Source: Verrucomicrobiota bacterium (GTDB lineage: Bacteria > Verrucomicrobiota > Verrucomicrobiia > Chthoniobacterales > UBA10450). From it: a stretch of DNA of 52,284 nt. This document shows, in pieces, positions 27,411-36,542 of this stretch (position 1 is the stretch's first letter; every line of letters begins with the position of its first letter). Position numbers and translations under genes: made by a program. Under the pieces are notes generated by a model. The model was not told the origin of the DNA, made no database searches, and was given only the letters and a program-made list of their open reading frames with translations. Location of the stretch: assembly GCA_003218375.1 (NCBI GenBank), contig QHNH01000020.1, positions 67,983 through 120,266 on the forward strand, in the 5' to 3' direction.

Positions 27411-28267
27411 TTGTCGGGCGATGGGGACGGCGCGAGCGTCGCGCCCGGTCTCGGATAATGCCTCGGAGAAGGCGCCGGAGAGTTGGTTTCGATTATGACG
27501 TCGTCTTTTTGCACCCGCGGGATGGCCGGGGCTTTGGCGAAGTGATCGCGAATCCCGCGCACGATCGCGGCGGTGATCGTCGCCTGGGTGTCCTTCTTGA
27601 GCAGGGCCTGCTCTTCCTTCGGGTTTACGATCACGCCGCATTCCACCAGGACCGCCGGCATGGTGGCGGTTTTGAGAACCACGAGATCGTCGAAGGCATA
27701 CACGCCGGCGTCCTCGTCCGCGAAGGGCCGATTCTCGCCCGCAATCTTTTCGTGATGGTGCTTGGCGAATTTGAACTTGGAGCTCTGCATCGCGTGGCCG
27801 ATCCGACGAGCGACATCGAGACTCTCGTCGTAGCGCGGATTCTTGCGGGAAACGAAAACTGAATAGCCGGAAAACTCGTTGGTGAACCGTTCTTCCTTCC
27901 CATTGACTTCCCGCTCCTCGAGGTATTGGTCCTGGGCTGAGTCGTGATGGATCGAGATAAACAGGTCGGCGTTTTTGCTCGCGGCGATTTTGGTCCGCGC
28001 CGTCAGCGCCATCGGTTTCTCGGAGGAAATGATGAACGGCTTGATCGTCGCGCCAGCGTCCTTGTTCGTTTCCTTCAATCTCTCTTCGAGCTGCCGGGCG
28101 ATTTCCCGATTGAATTCGTATTCGGGCCGACCCGTCACGCTGATCGCGCCCGGACTCGCCTTCGTATGGCCGACATCAATCGCAACAATATAAGTTTCGC
28201 CCGCGGCGAGTTCTGCGCTGCAGGCGAGAGCGAGGATGAACAGAATCGCAGCCGCGTAGAATTTCAT
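27407..28267 (-). CDS. N-acetylmuramoyl-L-alanine amidase (Amidase_3)
   Basis: The 286-residue protein has a signal peptide (ending LAAGE) and zinc-ligand motifs in family order: DVGHTKASPG, the PEYEFNREIA glutamate segment, SIHHDS and VLVECGVI. It cuts the stem peptide from peptidoglycan in the periplasm. A Pro/Ser-rich tail ends the protein. Its ATG overlaps the K1 stop codon (ATGA), so it is translationally coupled to a transmembrane kinase. That suggests wall remodelling is an output or a partner of that kinase. Confidence 0.93.
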   Translation of the reverse strand: MKFYAAAILFILALACSAELAAGETYIVAIDVGHTKASPGAISVTGRPEYEFNREIARQLEERLKETNKDAGATIKPFIISSEKPMALTARTKIAASKNADLFISIHHDSAQDQYLEEREVNGKEERFTNEFSGYSVFVSRKNPRYDESLDVARRIGHAMQSSKFKFAKHHHEKIAGENRPFADEDAGVYAFDDLVVLKTATMPAVLVECGVIVNPKEEQALLKKDTQATITAAIVRGIRDHFAKAPAIPRVQKDDVIIETNSPAPSPRHYPRPGATLAPSPSPDN

Positions 28268-30150
28268 CGGGTCCGTGTTCGGTTCGTCACGTTCTGTTTT
28301 TCCGACACGATCTTCAACCCACCGTATGACGTATCCAGGACCCAGGTATTCGCCGCGTCACCCAATGAATGGATGCCCTTGTTGTTCCGGGCGTCGAATC
28401 GGTAATCGAACCAGATCGTCACCCGGTTGCCGTTCGCGTTCTCGCTGATTCGAACGATGCCGAACGGCACGATCTTCTGGGTGGGCCACGCCGCTACAAA
28501 AGTCTGCCGGTCCTTCGCAATAAAAGAGTGATCGGCATAGCTGTTTTCATAGTAATCAACGCGGTCGGCATAGTCGGCCAAGAGACCGCTGATGTCCGCG
28601 TTCACCGCTTTGCGGAGATGCTCGTAGACAAATCTTTCAATTTCCGTCCGCAGATCGCGCGTCGGGGTCGTCGGCGACGGCGCGATTGATGGGCTCGGAT
28701 TAAATTTTACCTCGACCGTAGCGGTGGGAGCGGGAGAGGCGGGCGATGGAGTCATCGCTACGAGATGGATCGGTCCGAAATCGAAGGTCCCGCCGCCCTT
28801 CACATCGGCGATCAGACTGCTGGTCATGTATCCGGTCGCTTCAATGCTGAGATGATGAATTCCCGGCGTGACGCCGTCGATGACCAGCGGAGTTTTGCCG
28901 CGATCGCTTCCATCCAGATAAACGGAGGCGTTGGCGGGAATCGTGTTCACGACCACGCGTCCGGTTTCCACTTTCGGAGGCGAAGGAACAGGCGAGGGCG
29001 GCGATTGCGTGAAGCGCGCGGCGTCATCCGATTTCGAAAAAGGGCGGCTGCTAATGTAATACGCCGCGAGGGCTGCCAGGATGATGACCGCCAGGGAGGC
29101 GGCGGCATAACCCCATTGCCTGCGTTTCACGGAACGAACGAGTTCCGCGCTGCGGCGTGCGCCTGCGGTGAGAGAAGTGACGAACGAATTGGCCGGGACG
29201 GGCGGAGGTTCCGCAGGTGGACGCACTGGGATGGGCGGCGGCGCTTTCTCTGTCTCAATATTCTCCGAAGAAAGCGCCCGCGCGATTTCCGCCGCGCTTT
29301 GTGGCCGATCAGAAGGATTTTTCGCCAGGCACGCGGAGACGGTTCGCTCCCAAATCGCCGGCACCGGCGGCCCGTCGATTCCCAGTTCGCTGCGCCGTTC
29401 CGCGATCGACGCCGGCGGTTTGGTGCGAATCTGATGATCGATCTGGCCGCGATAGAACGGCGGCTTGCTGGTGAGAAGTTCGTAAAGAACGGCGCCGACG
29501 GAGTAAACGTCGTCCAGGGGCGAAGTGCGCTCGCCCTCGAGTTGTTGCGGGCTCATGTAAACGAGCGTGCCGCTGGTGTGCCGCGTCTTGGTCAGCATGC
29601 TGACGGAATCGGTGAGGCTGCGCGCGATGCCAAAGTCCGCGACCTTCATTTCGTCCCGGCTGTTAATCATCAGGTTCGACGGCTTGATGTCGCGATGAAC
29701 GATTCGCGCGCGGGTGTGGGCGTATTCAAGCGCTTCGCAGAGCTCGGCCACGTAGCGCCGTAATTCCGCGGGCGCGAAAACCAGATTCGGTTTCCGGGCC
29801 CGCAGGAGCGAGAGGGTGTCGCCATCGATGTATTCCATCGAAATGCAGGCCGCGTTCTGGTCCTGGACGAAATCGTAGATCCTGACGATGTGGCGATGGG
29901 TCAACTCGAGGCTGCGGCGCGTTTCCGCCTTCAGGTTGTCGAGTAACGCGCGATCGTGGAGCACGAGCTCGGGCAAAAATTTCAGGGCGACCTCGCGTTC
30001 CAACTCGTCATCCCGGGCCAGCCAGACGACACCCATCCCGCCCCGTCCGAGGATTCGGACCAGCGAGTAGCGACGAAAAACTTTTTGCCCGGCGCTGAAT
30101 CCCCGGACTGTTACGCCGAGGTCAAGCTCGGCCGGGGAGGAACTCTCCAT
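28264..30150 (-). CDS. Hanks-type Ser/Thr kinase K1: kinase, TM, PEGA and NTF2-like domains
   Basis: The 628-residue protein has a kinase domain (about 29-293: GRGGMG, catalytic Lys 57, HRDIK with Asp 154, DFG at 172). One transmembrane helix follows at 346-366, then a PEGA domain (397-463, SVYLDGSDRGKTP) and an NTF2-like domain (500-628). The APE position reads SPQQ, so the glutamate is lost, as in the other six kinases of the region. The outer PEGA domain is usually a wall- or surface-binding module. An amidase gene overlaps its stop codon. The divergent gene at 30274 encodes an FHA-like protein, a possible target. Confidence 0.95.
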   Translation of the reverse strand: MESSSPAELDLGVTVRGFSAGQKVFRRYSLVRILGRGGMGVVWLARDDELEREVALKFLPELVLHDRALLDNLKAETRRSLELTHRHIVRIYDFVQDQNAACISMEYIDGDTLSLLRARKPNLVFAPAELRRYVAELCEALEYAHTRARIVHRDIKPSNLMINSRDEMKVADFGIARSLTDSVSMLTKTRHTSGTLVYMSPQQLEGERTSPLDDVYSVGAVLYELLTSKPPFYRGQIDHQIRTKPPASIAERRSELGIDGPPVPAIWERTVSACLAKNPSDRPQSAAEIARALSSENIETEKAPPPIPVRPPAEPPPVPANSFVTSLTAGARRSAELVRSVKRRQWGYAAASLAVIILAALAAYYISSRPFSKSDDAARFTQSPPSPVPSPPKVETGRVVVNTIPANASVYLDGSDRGKTPLVIDGVTPGIHHLSIEATGYMTSSLIADVKGGGTFDFGPIHLVAMTPSPASPAPTATVEVKFNPSPSIAPSPTTPTRDLRTEIERFVYEHLRKAVNADISGLLADYADRVDYYENSYADHSFIAKDRQTFVAAWPTQKIVPFGIVRISENANGNRVTIWFDYRFDARNNKGIHSLGDAANTWVLDTSYGGLKIVSEKQNVTNRTRTR

Positions 30151-30273
30151 GAGTGTTGCCTAACAAATGGTCTCCGCCCGGCCAAGCTCTTTCCATCGCC
30201 TCACGCCAGGGCGGGGCCGCCTCCGATTTCGAAACTTTTCCTTCTGGCCGCGATCTGCCATGATCCAATCCCC

Positions 30274-32001
30274 ATGGTGATTTGCGGACATTGCCAAAGC
30301 CAGAACTCGGCCTACGCGAAGTTTTGCGGCAAATGCGGTGCCGCGCTTCGGGCGCCCAGAGATCCGGCGAAGACGCAGGCGGCATGGAAAAAACCCGCTA
30401 GCGCCGCGGAGGCGGCGACCCTGGTCGAGCGCCCACTCGCGGCAGCGCGCCCGATCAAGAACCAGAGAAGCAGCACCATCGCTCAATCCGTCCCGGTCAA
30501 GCCCGCTACGCGCCCGGCCGTCGCGACGCCGTCCAAGATCGCCGTTCCGCAAAAAAAATCCCCCGAAGCTCGCGCCGGGGCGGCAAGCGAATCGGCGATC
30601 GACGTCGAGCCGTTGATGGCCGAGGAAGCGAAAGCCCGGGTAGCCGATCAGCTCGATCGGGCGCAGGCTCCCGCTCTGGCACTGTGGCTCAACTTTCCGC
30701 GCGCGCTCGTCGCGGGCTACGGCTCGATCGTGGAAGCGAAGATCGAAAATACCGGCGAAGAATCCCTCGAAAACCTCAGCGTGATGCTCGAATCCAACGG
30801 TCTCGCCGAGAGCATCGAAGTGATGTGCCGCCACATCGGACCCGGCAACTGGACCCGAAAACAAATCGAGCTGACGCCGGTCAAGGCGGGCAACTTCGTC
30901 CTGCGTTGCAACGTCAAGAGCGTCCGCGCGGCGCAGGCCTATGCGTTCCGCGGGGGCGTGCCGATCACCATCAACGTAGTCCCCGATCCGGCGAACTTCG
31001 TTTTCAATATCGGCGACATCCAATTGAATCGCGGCGGCGGCGGTAGCACCGGATTGGCGCAGGAATTCAAACCGATGAACATCGGCCAGCTCGTGGCGCC
31101 GGACGCGATCCGCTCGTTGAACGATCTCCTGAACCTGAGCTTCCCCGAGTCCTACGGGAAAGTGCCGCTCGAGCTGGATTACGAAGTGAGCCAGGTCGCC
31201 ATTTCCCAATCCGCCGCGCCTACATCCAGCGCCTGGACGATTCCCAAGCCGTTCCTCGATCGAGTGCAAGCGGGGACGAAATTGAAACTGGAGCCGGTCG
31301 AAGGAACGGCACCGGAGATTTGCGCCCTGCACCTGGTCGCGCGGGAAGAATTCCATCTCGGCCGTTCGCGCGAAGACGCGGATTTTCTGACCTGGTTCTG
31401 GCCGCGCTCGCCGCAAAATGACGAGCGCACGAAACGGTTAAGTAAAGTTCACGTCAGCGCTGCGCGGGCCGGCGATAAGCTCGTCCTGCGCGACGCCGGC
31501 AGCGCGAACCGCTCCACCTTCGAAGGACATCCGCTTTCTTTCACCGACGATGATGTCCTCGGCCAGCGCGGCACGCTGATCCTGGGGCATGAGTATCACA
31601 TCGACGTGGCCCCGTTCGATTCTACGCTTACCGGCGATCTGCGCATCGCGAACGCCCAGGATTGGGACGGGCCGCCCGAATACGAGGCGCCGAGGCGCGG
31701 CGCGGTTCGCTTCATGCCGATCAACTCGGAGCTGGCGTTGCGCAACGCGGTCTGGATTTTTACCGATGCGAACATCGGCTGCAGCCGGCTAAACGCGATC
31801 ATCCTCGACGCGCCCGGCGCCGCCGAAGTGGAAGGCCGCTTCCATTACTACCGGGACAATTTCTGGATCGAAGCGCTCGAAAGCGGGAATGGCATCACGG
31901 TGGATGGATACGAACTGGAGCCGCGCGATATCGTCCCCATCGTCGACGGCAGCGAAATAACGATCGCCGGCGTCACCTTCCAAGCGGCGGTCGAACCGTA
32001 G
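30274..32001 (+). CDS. Zinc-ribbon protein with FHA-like domain
   Basis: The 575-residue product begins with a zinc ribbon (CGHCQSQ and CGKCGAA, cysteines 4, 7, 18, 21), then a basic low-complexity linker. A beta-sandwich-like region follows (about 130-290). An FHA-like domain (about 350-440) carries LGRSREDADF, KRLSKVHVS and NRSTF. A final beta domain ends the protein. The FHA arginine, serine and Asn-Arg-Ser positions look present, suggesting phosphothreonine binding. The gene is divergent from kinase K1 (123-base gap), so a kinase-reader pairing is plausible. The ATG at 30274 is chosen because it places the zinc ribbon at the N-terminus. Confidence 0.8.
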   Translation: MVICGHCQSQNSAYAKFCGKCGAALRAPRDPAKTQAAWKKPASAAEAATLVERPLAAARPIKNQRSSTIAQSVPVKPATRPAVATPSKIAVPQKKSPEARAGAASESAIDVEPLMAEEAKARVADQLDRAQAPALALWLNFPRALVAGYGSIVEAKIENTGEESLENLSVMLESNGLAESIEVMCRHIGPGNWTRKQIELTPVKAGNFVLRCNVKSVRAAQAYAFRGGVPITINVVPDPANFVFNIGDIQLNRGGGGSTGLAQEFKPMNIGQLVAPDAIRSLNDLLNLSFPESYGKVPLELDYEVSQVAISQSAAPTSSAWTIPKPFLDRVQAGTKLKLEPVEGTAPEICALHLVAREEFHLGRSREDADFLTWFWPRSPQNDERTKRLSKVHVSAARAGDKLVLRDAGSANRSTFEGHPLSFTDDDVLGQRGTLILGHEYHIDVAPFDSTLTGDLRIANAQDWDGPPEYEAPRRGAVRFMPINSELALRNAVWIFTDANIGCSRLNAIILDAPGAAEVEGRFHYYRDNFWIEALESGNGITVDGYELEPRDIVPIVDGSEITIAGVTFQAAVEP

Positions 32002-32010
32002 TCTCTCTTC

Positions 32011-32035
32011 TGTAGCCGCCGCCCTGCGGGCGGCG
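32011..32035. repeat. TGTAGCCGCCGCCC palindromic hairpin between convergent genes
   Basis: A GC-rich hairpin with arms CGCCGCCC and GGGCGGCG (32017-32033) begins with the same TGTAGCCG word as the palindromes at 3149 and 33547. It lies between two convergent genes and may end both transcripts. Confidence 0.6.
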
Positions 32036-32047
32036 TGGGTATCGCGT

Positions 32048-32467
32048 CTATTTCTTCTTCCGCTGCAGATCGATTTCCTTGATGGCGGTCGTGGTGTGAG
32101 TCATCGACACGCCTTCGAGTTGATAGCTTAGCTCGAGGTTCCCGCCACAGAAGAGATGGTCCGGCTTGATCGATGACGAAAGACCAAAGGTGCAGCCCAT
32201 GATCGACACCGTGCCGGCCGGCCGGCCCGGTTGCGGGCAAACCAGAATGGCTTCGCGACCTTTCACGATGGTCAGAAAATATTCGCTGTGCAGCGTGACG
32301 ATTCTCAGCAGGTCGCCCGGCTGAAGCTGGGACAGCTCCAGCTCATCTCCGAGCTTGCCCTCGTTCGATTTCAGATACTGGACCCAATCCTCCATACAAA
32401 CGGATTCGTTCGCCGACATTTCCGCGGTTCGCAACGCCGCTTCTCGATTTGCGCGGACGAAAATCAT
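32048..32467 (-). CDS. Hypothetical protein coupled to kinase K2
   Basis: The 139-residue product has no recognised family. It begins MIFVRANREAALRTAEMSAN and is mostly beta and loop, with LRIVTLHSEYFLTIVKGREA and a Cys-containing FCGGNLELSYQLEG. No signal peptide or helix for membrane insertion is seen. Its ATG overlaps the K2 stop codon (ATGA), so it is translated with the kinase. It could be a substrate or regulator of K2. Longer upstream frames in this reading are shadows of K2. Confidence 0.7.
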   Translation of the reverse strand: MIFVRANREAALRTAEMSANESVCMEDWVQYLKSNEGKLGDELELSQLQPGDLLRIVTLHSEYFLTIVKGREAILVCPQPGRPAGTVSIMGCTFGLSSSIKPDHLFCGGNLELSYQLEGVSMTHTTTAIKEIDLQRKKK

Positions 32468-34524
32468 CGCGTCGACCGGTTCGTGATCGTCTCGCGATGA
32501 TAGATGATCTTGTATCCGCCGAGGCGGTTCTCCACCCGCCACGTGTCCGCGGCATGGCCGCGGGAAGTCTTGCCTTTGGCTTTGTTCCGCGCATCGAAAT
32601 CGTAGCCGAACGATACCGTATGTTCCCCGTTTCCGCTTTCGCGGACGTCGATCGCTCCGGTCAATTGCAACGTGATCTGCGGCCATGCCTTCACGTAGGT
32701 GCTGCAATCGCGCGCGATGAAATCCTTGCTCACCACGCCGTTGTCGAAGTAGTCAACCCGGCTCGCATAATCTGCCAACACGCCGTCGCAGTCGGACCGT
32801 TCCGTTTTCCGGAAATGCTCGGCGACGAATTGTTTGATCTGCTCCGTCGCGCCGGTCGCTGCCGGTTGTTCGCTCGGGTTCACTGTGTTCCGGCTGATCG
32901 TCTTTTGCTTTTGTGAGACGATCTTCAATTCCGCGTTCAGGCTTGGCCGTCGCACGATCCAGGTCACCATCACGGCGCCTTCGCTGGTTTTGCCCGCCGT
33001 GTTGCGCGCGCTGAACTCCATCGTGAACGAAACCGTTTTCGCATTGCTGTCCACGTCTTCGATCGTGATGTCGCTGGTGCGCCGGAAATTCTGCACCGGC
33101 CAGCGCGCGAAATATTCCGTGATCTCGCGCGCGAGCGTCTCGTGCGACTTGATCCCTTCGGTAAGGAAATCGACCTGGTCCCCGTAAAGCGACGCGACCG
33201 TGGCGGGATCGTTGCTCGAGACCGCTTTCAGGTGCTTCGCGACCAGTCCCTCGATTTCGACCCGGCTCGTGCTCGCCGGAGGTGGTGGCGGAACATAAAC
33301 GGGAGCGGTGCTGGATGCTTCCGCGGTCGGCGCCGGAGTTGATGGCGCTGCCGATGCGACGGGCGAACTCATTGACGGCGAACTATGGGGAACAATGCTC
33401 GGCGCCGGAGTCGCCTTCGGCTGCACTGTCGTGATCACCTCTGTCGTGGTTCTCGTCCCGAGCCACACAATGACGCCAATCAAGATTACCGTCGCGCCGA
33501 TCGCGGAAACAACCATGCCCGAATGTTGCCGGATCCAACTCTTCGCTGTAGCCGGGATCGATGATCCCGGCGGCGTTAGTGGCGGCGCTGGCGCTATTGG
33601 TGGCGGAGCTATTGGCGGTGGCGCCGGCGGCGGAACATACGTCCGCGTCGGAGACAAAAGACGTTCCTCCAGCTCGGCTGCGCTCTGCGGCCGCGCCCTG
33701 GGATCTTTTGCGAGGCAGGCAGCAACGGCTTCCTCCCAACGTGGCGGAATGGCGGCCTTGCTCGTGACTCCAAGGTCCGCGCGCCGCTTTGCCATCGTCG
33801 GCGGAATTTTCTCGCGCACGAGCCGATCGATCTGGCCGCTGTAAAAAGGCGGCTTGCCCGTCAGCAATTCGTAAACGGTCGCGCCTAACGAGTAGATGTC
33901 GTCCAGCTCCGAGACGTGCTCGCCCTCGAGTTGTTGCGGGCTCATGTAAACCAGTGTGCCGCTCGTTCCGCGTGACATCGTCAACATGCTCACCGAATCG
34001 GTCAGGCTCCGCGCGATCCCAAAGTCCGCCACTTTCACGTCGCCCCTCGCGTTCAACATCAGGTTCGACGGTTTCAAATCGCGATGGACGATCCGCGCCC
34101 GGATGTGCGCGTATTCGAGCGCGTCGCACACCTGTTGCAGCAATGGCCCCAGCTCTTCCACCTCGAAGACCTTGTCCGGGCGATCAACCCGCAACGACGA
34201 AAGCGTCGCGCCATCCACGTATTCCATGGAGATGCAGGCGCACTCGGTGTCCTGGGCGAAATCGTAAATCCGCACGATGTTGTGATGGGTCAGCGCCAGG
34301 CTGCGCACCGTCTCGCGTTTCAAGTCGTCGAGCACGGCCCGGTCATGGACCACGAGCTCGGGCAAAAACTTCAGCGCGACTTCCCGTTCCAATTCATCAT
34401 CGCGCGCCAGCCAGACAACGCCCATTCCGCCGCGGCCCAGGATGCGGACAAAGGTATAGCGGTTCAGGATTTTCTGGCCAGCGGCAAAGCCGCGAATGGT
34501 TTGGCCTAGGTCAAGTTCATCCAT
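32464..34524 (-). CDS. Hanks-type Ser/Thr kinase K2: kinase, TM, two NTF2-like domains
   Basis: The 686-residue protein opens MDELDLGQTIRGFAAGQKIL, then a kinase domain (about 23-290: catalytic Lys 52, HRDLK with Asp 149, DFG at 167-169, SPQQ instead of APEQ). A Pro-rich stretch and one transmembrane helix (336-356) follow, then two NTF2-like domains (421-545 and 560-686) on the outer side. The first 300 residues are nearly identical to K3 at protein and DNA level. A palindromic repeat sits within the Pro-rich linker (33547-33570). The coupled hypothetical gene follows. Confidence 0.94.
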   Translation of the reverse strand: MDELDLGQTIRGFAAGQKILNRYTFVRILGRGGMGVVWLARDDELEREVALKFLPELVVHDRAVLDDLKRETVRSLALTHHNIVRIYDFAQDTECACISMEYVDGATLSSLRVDRPDKVFEVEELGPLLQQVCDALEYAHIRARIVHRDLKPSNLMLNARGDVKVADFGIARSLTDSVSMLTMSRGTSGTLVYMSPQQLEGEHVSELDDIYSLGATVYELLTGKPPFYSGQIDRLVREKIPPTMAKRRADLGVTSKAAIPPRWEEAVAACLAKDPRARPQSAAELEERLLSPTRTYVPPPAPPPIAPPPIAPAPPLTPPGSSIPATAKSWIRQHSGMVVSAIGATVILIGVIVWLGTRTTTEVITTVQPKATPAPSIVPHSSPSMSSPVASAAPSTPAPTAEASSTAPVYVPPPPPASTSRVEIEGLVAKHLKAVSSNDPATVASLYGDQVDFLTEGIKSHETLAREITEYFARWPVQNFRRTSDITIEDVDSNAKTVSFTMEFSARNTAGKTSEGAVMVTWIVRRPSLNAELKIVSQKQKTISRNTVNPSEQPAATGATEQIKQFVAEHFRKTERSDCDGVLADYASRVDYFDNGVVSKDFIARDCSTYVKAWPQITLQLTGAIDVRESGNGEHTVSFGYDFDARNKAKGKTSRGHAADTWRVENRLGGYKIIYHRETITNRSTR
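33547..33570. repeat. TGTAGCCGGGATCG palindromic repeat inside a kinase gene
   Basis: TGTAGCCGGGATCGATGATC followed by CCGG is another copy of the repeat at 3149 and 3196. It lies within the K2 coding frame just before the transmembrane helix, so the element has been absorbed in frame in a flexible linker. Confidence 0.75.
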
Positions 34525-34560
34525 GTTCCAGGGACCGGTTAAATCGCCCGCATCTTGGCA
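34522..34560 (-). repeat. 39-base leader duplicate shared with K3 (other copy 36540-36578)
   Basis: The 39 bases covering the K2 start codon and its upstream region are identical to those of K3 (36540-36578), beginning CATGTTCCAGGGACCGGTTA on the plus strand. Beyond this the two regions drift apart. It marks a recent tandem duplication that included the 5-prime leader and likely part of the promoter. Confidence 0.85.
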
Positions 34561-34613
34561 ATTCTCGCGGGTGTTGTCACTCCTGGCGTAATTGAAGCCG
34601 TTGATAAACGAGT

Positions 34614-36542
34614 CTACTTGCTCTCGGCCCTGGCGATTACCTCATCAAGGAGCTGTTGGCTTTGCGATTGATTGGGTTCAAACTCCCAGATCTCCTTATC
34701 CAGGAGATATTGGGCCGGCGTTCCGAATACTCTATTGGTGTTCGGCTGTAGGGTTACGATTCCAGCCAGGGTCCCGCCCCGGCAAAGAAGCAATGGTCCG
34801 CCGCTCTCGATAGGACTTAGCGATGTTCGAATGAGAGTTCGCGAACCGCTCTTGTCGAACCGGGAAATAGTCCCCTCGGCAACTTTGAGGCCGTTGGAGA
34901 TAGCCACGCACGCTTCGGCTTCGCGGATTTGGTCTAATTGCCCAACCGCAATCCGGTTCGGCGTCCATTTGCCTTCGAGTCTGACCAAGAGGAGTGCCAA
35001 ATCGATATTGTCTTTTGCGCGAGCAACCACTAGGCAGTCGGCATAATCCTTATGAAAAGAAAACCTGACGCCACAGGTGTCGATCGACGCAACGCGATCA
35101 ATAATCTGCTTGCTCGTAACGATGAGCGCGCGGGCCGAGTTATTGTAAAAGAGGATTCCTGTCGCACTAGAGCCGGAAGCTGTCTCGTTTAGCTTTAGCT
35201 TTCCGGGTGTTTGAGGTTTTCCAGTTATGTGCACTTCGACAATGAGCGTCTTGTAAATATCGCGGAGCTCGTCCCGAGTGAAGATTCGCTCTTGCGACTG
35301 AGGCGACTTGGCATTTGCCGTAGTTTGGGGAGTGAGTTGCGGCCCAGCAGTCGGCGTCGCCGAGAGGTTGTCTGTTGCCGGAGACTTTTGTTCCTGGACC
35401 GAATTCTTGACCGGCGAGTTCATTAGAAAATAAACGACGAGGCTTCCCAAGGCGATAATGCCGAAGAGCAGCACAGCCATCGCAGCGCCGACAAAAAGAG
35501 CTCGGTTAGGTTGACGCGTCGGTGCGGGCTTGATCAAGGGCGGCGGTGGCGCCGAGGTCGGCTGGGGTCCCGTGGAAGAAATCGGCGGTGGCGGTGGCGG
35601 CGGCGGTGGCGTCGTGGCTGAGGTCGTTAGGACCTTGGCGGACGGGGGAGGAGGAGCCGCCGTTTGAGTCCCACGCAAACGCTCTGCCAAGGCCGCGGCG
35701 GATAGTGGTCGGCGACTCGGATCTTTGGCCAGGCAATCGGCTACGCACTCTTCCCAATGCTTCGGGATAGGAATATTTGACGTAATCCCGAACTCCGAAC
35801 GGCGCACGCTCATAGGCGCAGCCACCTTTTCGCAGATCTGGCGCTCGATTCCACCGCTGAAGAAGGGCGGTTTGCTCGTCAGTAACTCGTAGATCGTGGC
35901 ACCCAGCGCATAAATATCGTCGGAGAAGGATGGAAACTCTCCGTTCAGTTGCTGCGGACTCATGTAAAGGAGCGTCCCACTGACCGCTCGACCTCGTGTC
36001 AGCATGCTAATGGAGTCGCTCAGGCTTCGAGCGATGCCGAAGTCGGTCACCTTCAATTCTCCTTTGGAGTTTAGCATCAGATTCGCTGGCTTCAGATCGC
36101 GATGGACGATCGCGGCGCGGTTATGCGCGTAGGTGAGCGCTTCGCAAAGTTCCGCCATCGGCTGTGCCAGCTCTTCCACCTCGAAGACCTTGTCCGGGCG
36201 ATCAACCCGCAACGAAGAAAGCGTCGCGCCGTCCACGTATTCCATGGAAATGCAGGCGCACTCGGCGTCCTGGGCGAAATCGTAAATCCGCACGATGTTG
36301 TGATGGGTGAGGGTAAGGCTGCGCCGGGTTTCGTGTTTGAGTTCCTCGAGCACCGCCCGGTCGTGGACCACCAGCTCGGGCAAAAACTTTAGCGCTACTT
36401 CGCGTTCGAGTTCATCATCGCGTGCCAGCCAGACAACGCCCATTCCGCCCCGGCCCAGGATGCGGACAAAGGTGTAGCGGTTCAGGATTTTCTGGCCCGC
36501 GCTGAAGCCGCGGATGGTTTGGCCTAAATCAAGTTCGTCCAT
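34614..36542 (-). CDS. Hanks-type Ser/Thr kinase K3: kinase, TM, degenerate trypsin-like domain
   Basis: The 642-residue protein has a kinase half almost identical to K2 (Lys 52, HRDLK Asp 149, DFG 167-169, SPQQ), a Pro-rich linker and one transmembrane helix (about 346-373). The outer part (about 420-620) resembles trypsin/DegP proteases. The SPIESGGPLLL segment supplies a serine (580) and DNIDLALLLV an aspartate (514). The expected His region reads IVTSKQIID, with Gln 479 at the catalytic histidine position. It probably binds peptides without cutting them. Its DNA is noticeably A+T-richer over this outer domain than over the kinase half, suggesting a separate origin. Confidence 0.92.
   Translation of the reverse strand: MDELDLGQTIRGFSAGQKILNRYTFVRILGRGGMGVVWLARDDELEREVALKFLPELVVHDRAVLEELKHETRRSLTLTHHNIVRIYDFAQDAECACISMEYVDGATLSSLRVDRPDKVFEVEELAQPMAELCEALTYAHNRAAIVHRDLKPANLMLNSKGELKVTDFGIARSLSDSISMLTRGRAVSGTLLYMSPQQLNGEFPSFSDDIYALGATIYELLTSKPPFFSGGIERQICEKVAAPMSVRRSEFGITSNIPIPKHWEECVADCLAKDPSRRPLSAAALAERLRGTQTAAPPPPSAKVLTTSATTPPPPPPPPPISSTGPQPTSAPPPPLIKPAPTRQPNRALFVGAAMAVLLFGIIALGSLVVYFLMNSPVKNSVQEQKSPATDNLSATPTAGPQLTPQTTANAKSPQSQERIFTRDELRDIYKTLIVEVHITGKPQTPGKLKLNETASGSSATGILFYNNSARALIVTSKQIIDRVASIDTCGVRFSFHKDYADCLVVARAKDNIDLALLLVRLEGKWTPNRIAVGQLDQIREAEACVAISNGLKVAEGTISRFDKSGSRTLIRTSLSPIESGGPLLLCRGGTLAGIVTLQPNTNRVFGTPAQYLLDKEIWEFEPNQSQSQQLLDEVIARAESK

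Noticed and set aside
30160-31416. Minus-strand frame of 418 residues under the zinc-ribbon gene
   Set aside because: Antisense to a gene with clear zinc-ribbon and FHA-like motifs; no recognisable domain.
35540-35640. GC-rich GGCGGTGGC tandem tract as a regulatory repeat
   Set aside because: It encodes the Pro-rich linker of K3 and is explained by coding of consecutive prolines.
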